In this document: piece by piece, positions 62,996 to 64,000 of the stretch | Layout: each line of letters opens with the position of its first letter | Position numbering within the stretch: position 1 is the first letter of the stretch | From: Sphingobacterium alkalisoli | GTDB taxonomy: Bacteria > Bacteroidota > Bacteroidia > Sphingobacteriales > Sphingobacteriaceae | Direction of reading: 5' to 3' | Assembly (NCBI RefSeq): GCF_005049105.1 | Contig: NZ_SUKA01000002.1 | Location: forward strand, 620,001 to 684,000 | Length of the DNA: 64,000 nt | Translations under genes and position numbers: made by a program | The notes under the pieces: generated by a model | Database searches by the model: none | What the model was told of the DNA's origin: nothing | Seen by the model: only the letters and a program-made list of their open reading frames with translations

Positions 62996-64000
62996 ATGAT
63001 GAACAAATTAATTAGTTCTTTTTTTGCCATAGCTATATTGCTGTCGCAAGGAGCAGCGTTGTATGCACAAAACGGATCAAGATATGTCGCAAATAGCGAG
63101 CAACAGGATCTGCTAAGGAAAACCAAGATTGGTGGTATTGTCGTATTAGACGACTTCTTGCGTACGGATTTTCCAAAGGTTGATTTTACGAAGACCGTAA
63201 TGCCCGGACCTCAGTTTATTATCTCGGATGATCCTGAATATATCCGCGTACCTGAAGCTGTCGCTTTGCAGGAAGAGGTGGTACCGGGATCGGTGAGGTT
63301 ATATGTGTATAATGTAAATGGCGTAAAAGAACCCCAAAAGATCAGGAGAAAGATCACGGCTGTGATCAAAAATATAGGGAAAGAAAATATGTCTTTCCGC
63401 ATGTTGAAATATTCGTCACAAAAGCCGAGTACCAACTATTTTCAGGTCGGTAAACAGGGATTAGCAGATTATTTTGCTTCACAAGTGTCCAACGATGTCC
63501 GTATTGTAAAGCCAGGAGAAGTGATTGCAATTGATCCGAAATTGGAAACAAATGTAGTCGAATATGATGAATTGGTTCATGGTTTTTATGAGTTTGTTAT
63601 CGATCAGCCCGCACAGATCAGCGTGTTACAGACTGCTCCTGAACGAAGTGGACCCGTCGCGCTTTCTAAAATCACACAGGTTATTCCACATAGTCATGGC
63701 AATGCCGGTCGTGGCTTATTCGGCGTATCCAATTATGCGATTAAGAGTACAGATGTGGTGGATACAAAAAATGGTATTTCGCAATTAATCATAGCAGATG
63801 GAAAAGATGACCCATGGATAGAAGGAACAATAGGTGCCGATAAAGCCTATGCAAGAAATGCCGGTAATTATGGAGTACTCTATGACACCAAGATTAAATG
63901 GAAGAGTACGGAAGGAAAAGGGCTTGCTTTGATTACTTGGAATTCGCGATCCGCTGACAACCAGTGGTGTGGTGGAATGGGGTTAACAATGGAGCTTTTT
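62996..64000 (+). CDS. Secreted protein of unknown function, cut by the window end
   Basis: An uninterrupted reading frame of 335 codons starts at 62996 one base after the DUF5017 stop, and continues past the window edge without a stop codon. A signal peptide (MMNKLISSFFAIAILLSQGAA, cleavage after LYAQ) is present. Downstream are beta-rich segments with DDFLRTDFPKVDFTK, GPQFIISDDPEYIRVPEA and PHSHGNAGRGLFGVSNY. No domain was recognised. Its position as the last gene of the Sus-like run suggests a secreted enzyme or glycan-binding protein. It cannot be called complete; the 3' part lies outside the window. Confidence 0.75.
   Translation, partial: MMNKLISSFFAIAILLSQGAALYAQNGSRYVANSEQQDLLRKTKIGGIVVLDDFLRTDFPKVDFTKTVMPGPQFIISDDPEYIRVPEAVALQEEVVPGSVRLYVYNVNGVKEPQKIRRKITAVIKNIGKENMSFRMLKYSSQKPSTNYFQVGKQGLADYFASQVSNDVRIVKPGEVIAIDPKLETNVVEYDELVHGFYEFVIDQPAQISVLQTAPERSGPVALSKITQVIPHSHGNAGRGLFGVSNYAIKSTDVVDTKNGISQLIIADGKDDPWIEGTIGADKAYARNAGNYGVLYDTKIKWKSTEGKGLALITWNSRSADNQWCGGMGLTMELF

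Noticed and set aside
1..64000. CRISPR array, tRNA/rRNA genes, insertion sequence or prophage
   Set aside because: No regularly spaced repeats, no tRNA cloverleaf, no transposase, integrase or phage structural protein was seen on reading both strands; a dedicated scan could still find a missed tRNA.

Overview
The window reads as chromosomal DNA of a Bacteroidota bacterium, most likely family Sphingobacteriaceae (Sphingobacterium/Pedobacter-like). The support is two SusC/SusD pairs with companion lipoproteins, a fused SecDF, an archaeal-type prolyl-tRNA synthetase, a 482-residue GAPDH with an N-terminal extension, the small ribosomal protein THX, OmpP1/FadL- and FUSC-type proteins, and promoter elements of the Bacteroidota type (TTTG-N19-TAnnTTTG). 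No tRNA, rRNA, CRISPR array, transposase or integrase was seen. The genus is inferred from general family knowledge, not from any search.

1-16,850: a unidirectional minus-strand locus reads glpD-glpK-glpF-susC-susD-DUF5689-like lipoprotein-two calcineurin-like phosphoesterases-glycerophosphodiester phosphodiesterase-glpT. A DeoR/GlpR-type regulator is divergent from it. Outer-membrane import (SusCD), exported phosphoesterases, cytoplasmic-membrane import (GlpT, GlpF) and glycerol/G3P catabolism (GlpK, GlpD) therefore sit together. The simplest reading is a Sus-like system that harvests glycerophosphodiester-containing polymers or phospholipid head groups. This is the most interesting part of the window.

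17,000-33,100: mostly housekeeping genes. They are a PlsC-like acyltransferase, an OmpP1/FadL porin, a Gly/Tyr/Arg-rich secreted protein, proS, an NAD-binding protein, cystathionine gamma-synthase, a DUF2400 protein, a redoxin lipoprotein-gap-GNAT operon, secDF, a small outer-membrane protein and guaB.

33,200-41,330: a dense ion-homeostasis block with DUF389, nhaA, agcS, trkH, trkA/ktrA, a Kv-like channel carrying a C-terminal zinc ribbon, and mscS.

41,400-52,740: a two-gene remnant of an arsenic-type cluster (DUF6428 plus a CX5R phosphatase/arsenate reductase-like protein) without arsR or an efflux pump. It is followed by an ABC-F ATPase, a GNAT, a FUSC protein, a TPM-domain protein, ribosomal protein THX (missing from simple ORF lists), a second long GAPDH and an M48 peptidase.

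52,900-64,000: a second Sus-like locus with a divergent ROK regulator. It carries a phosphodiester-glycosidase (NAGPA) lipoprotein, an exported FAD oxidoreductase with an SLH-like tail, SusC, SusD, a DUF5017-like lipoprotein and a secreted protein cut by the window end. The regulator-operon gap contains AT-rich palindromes that are good operator candidates.
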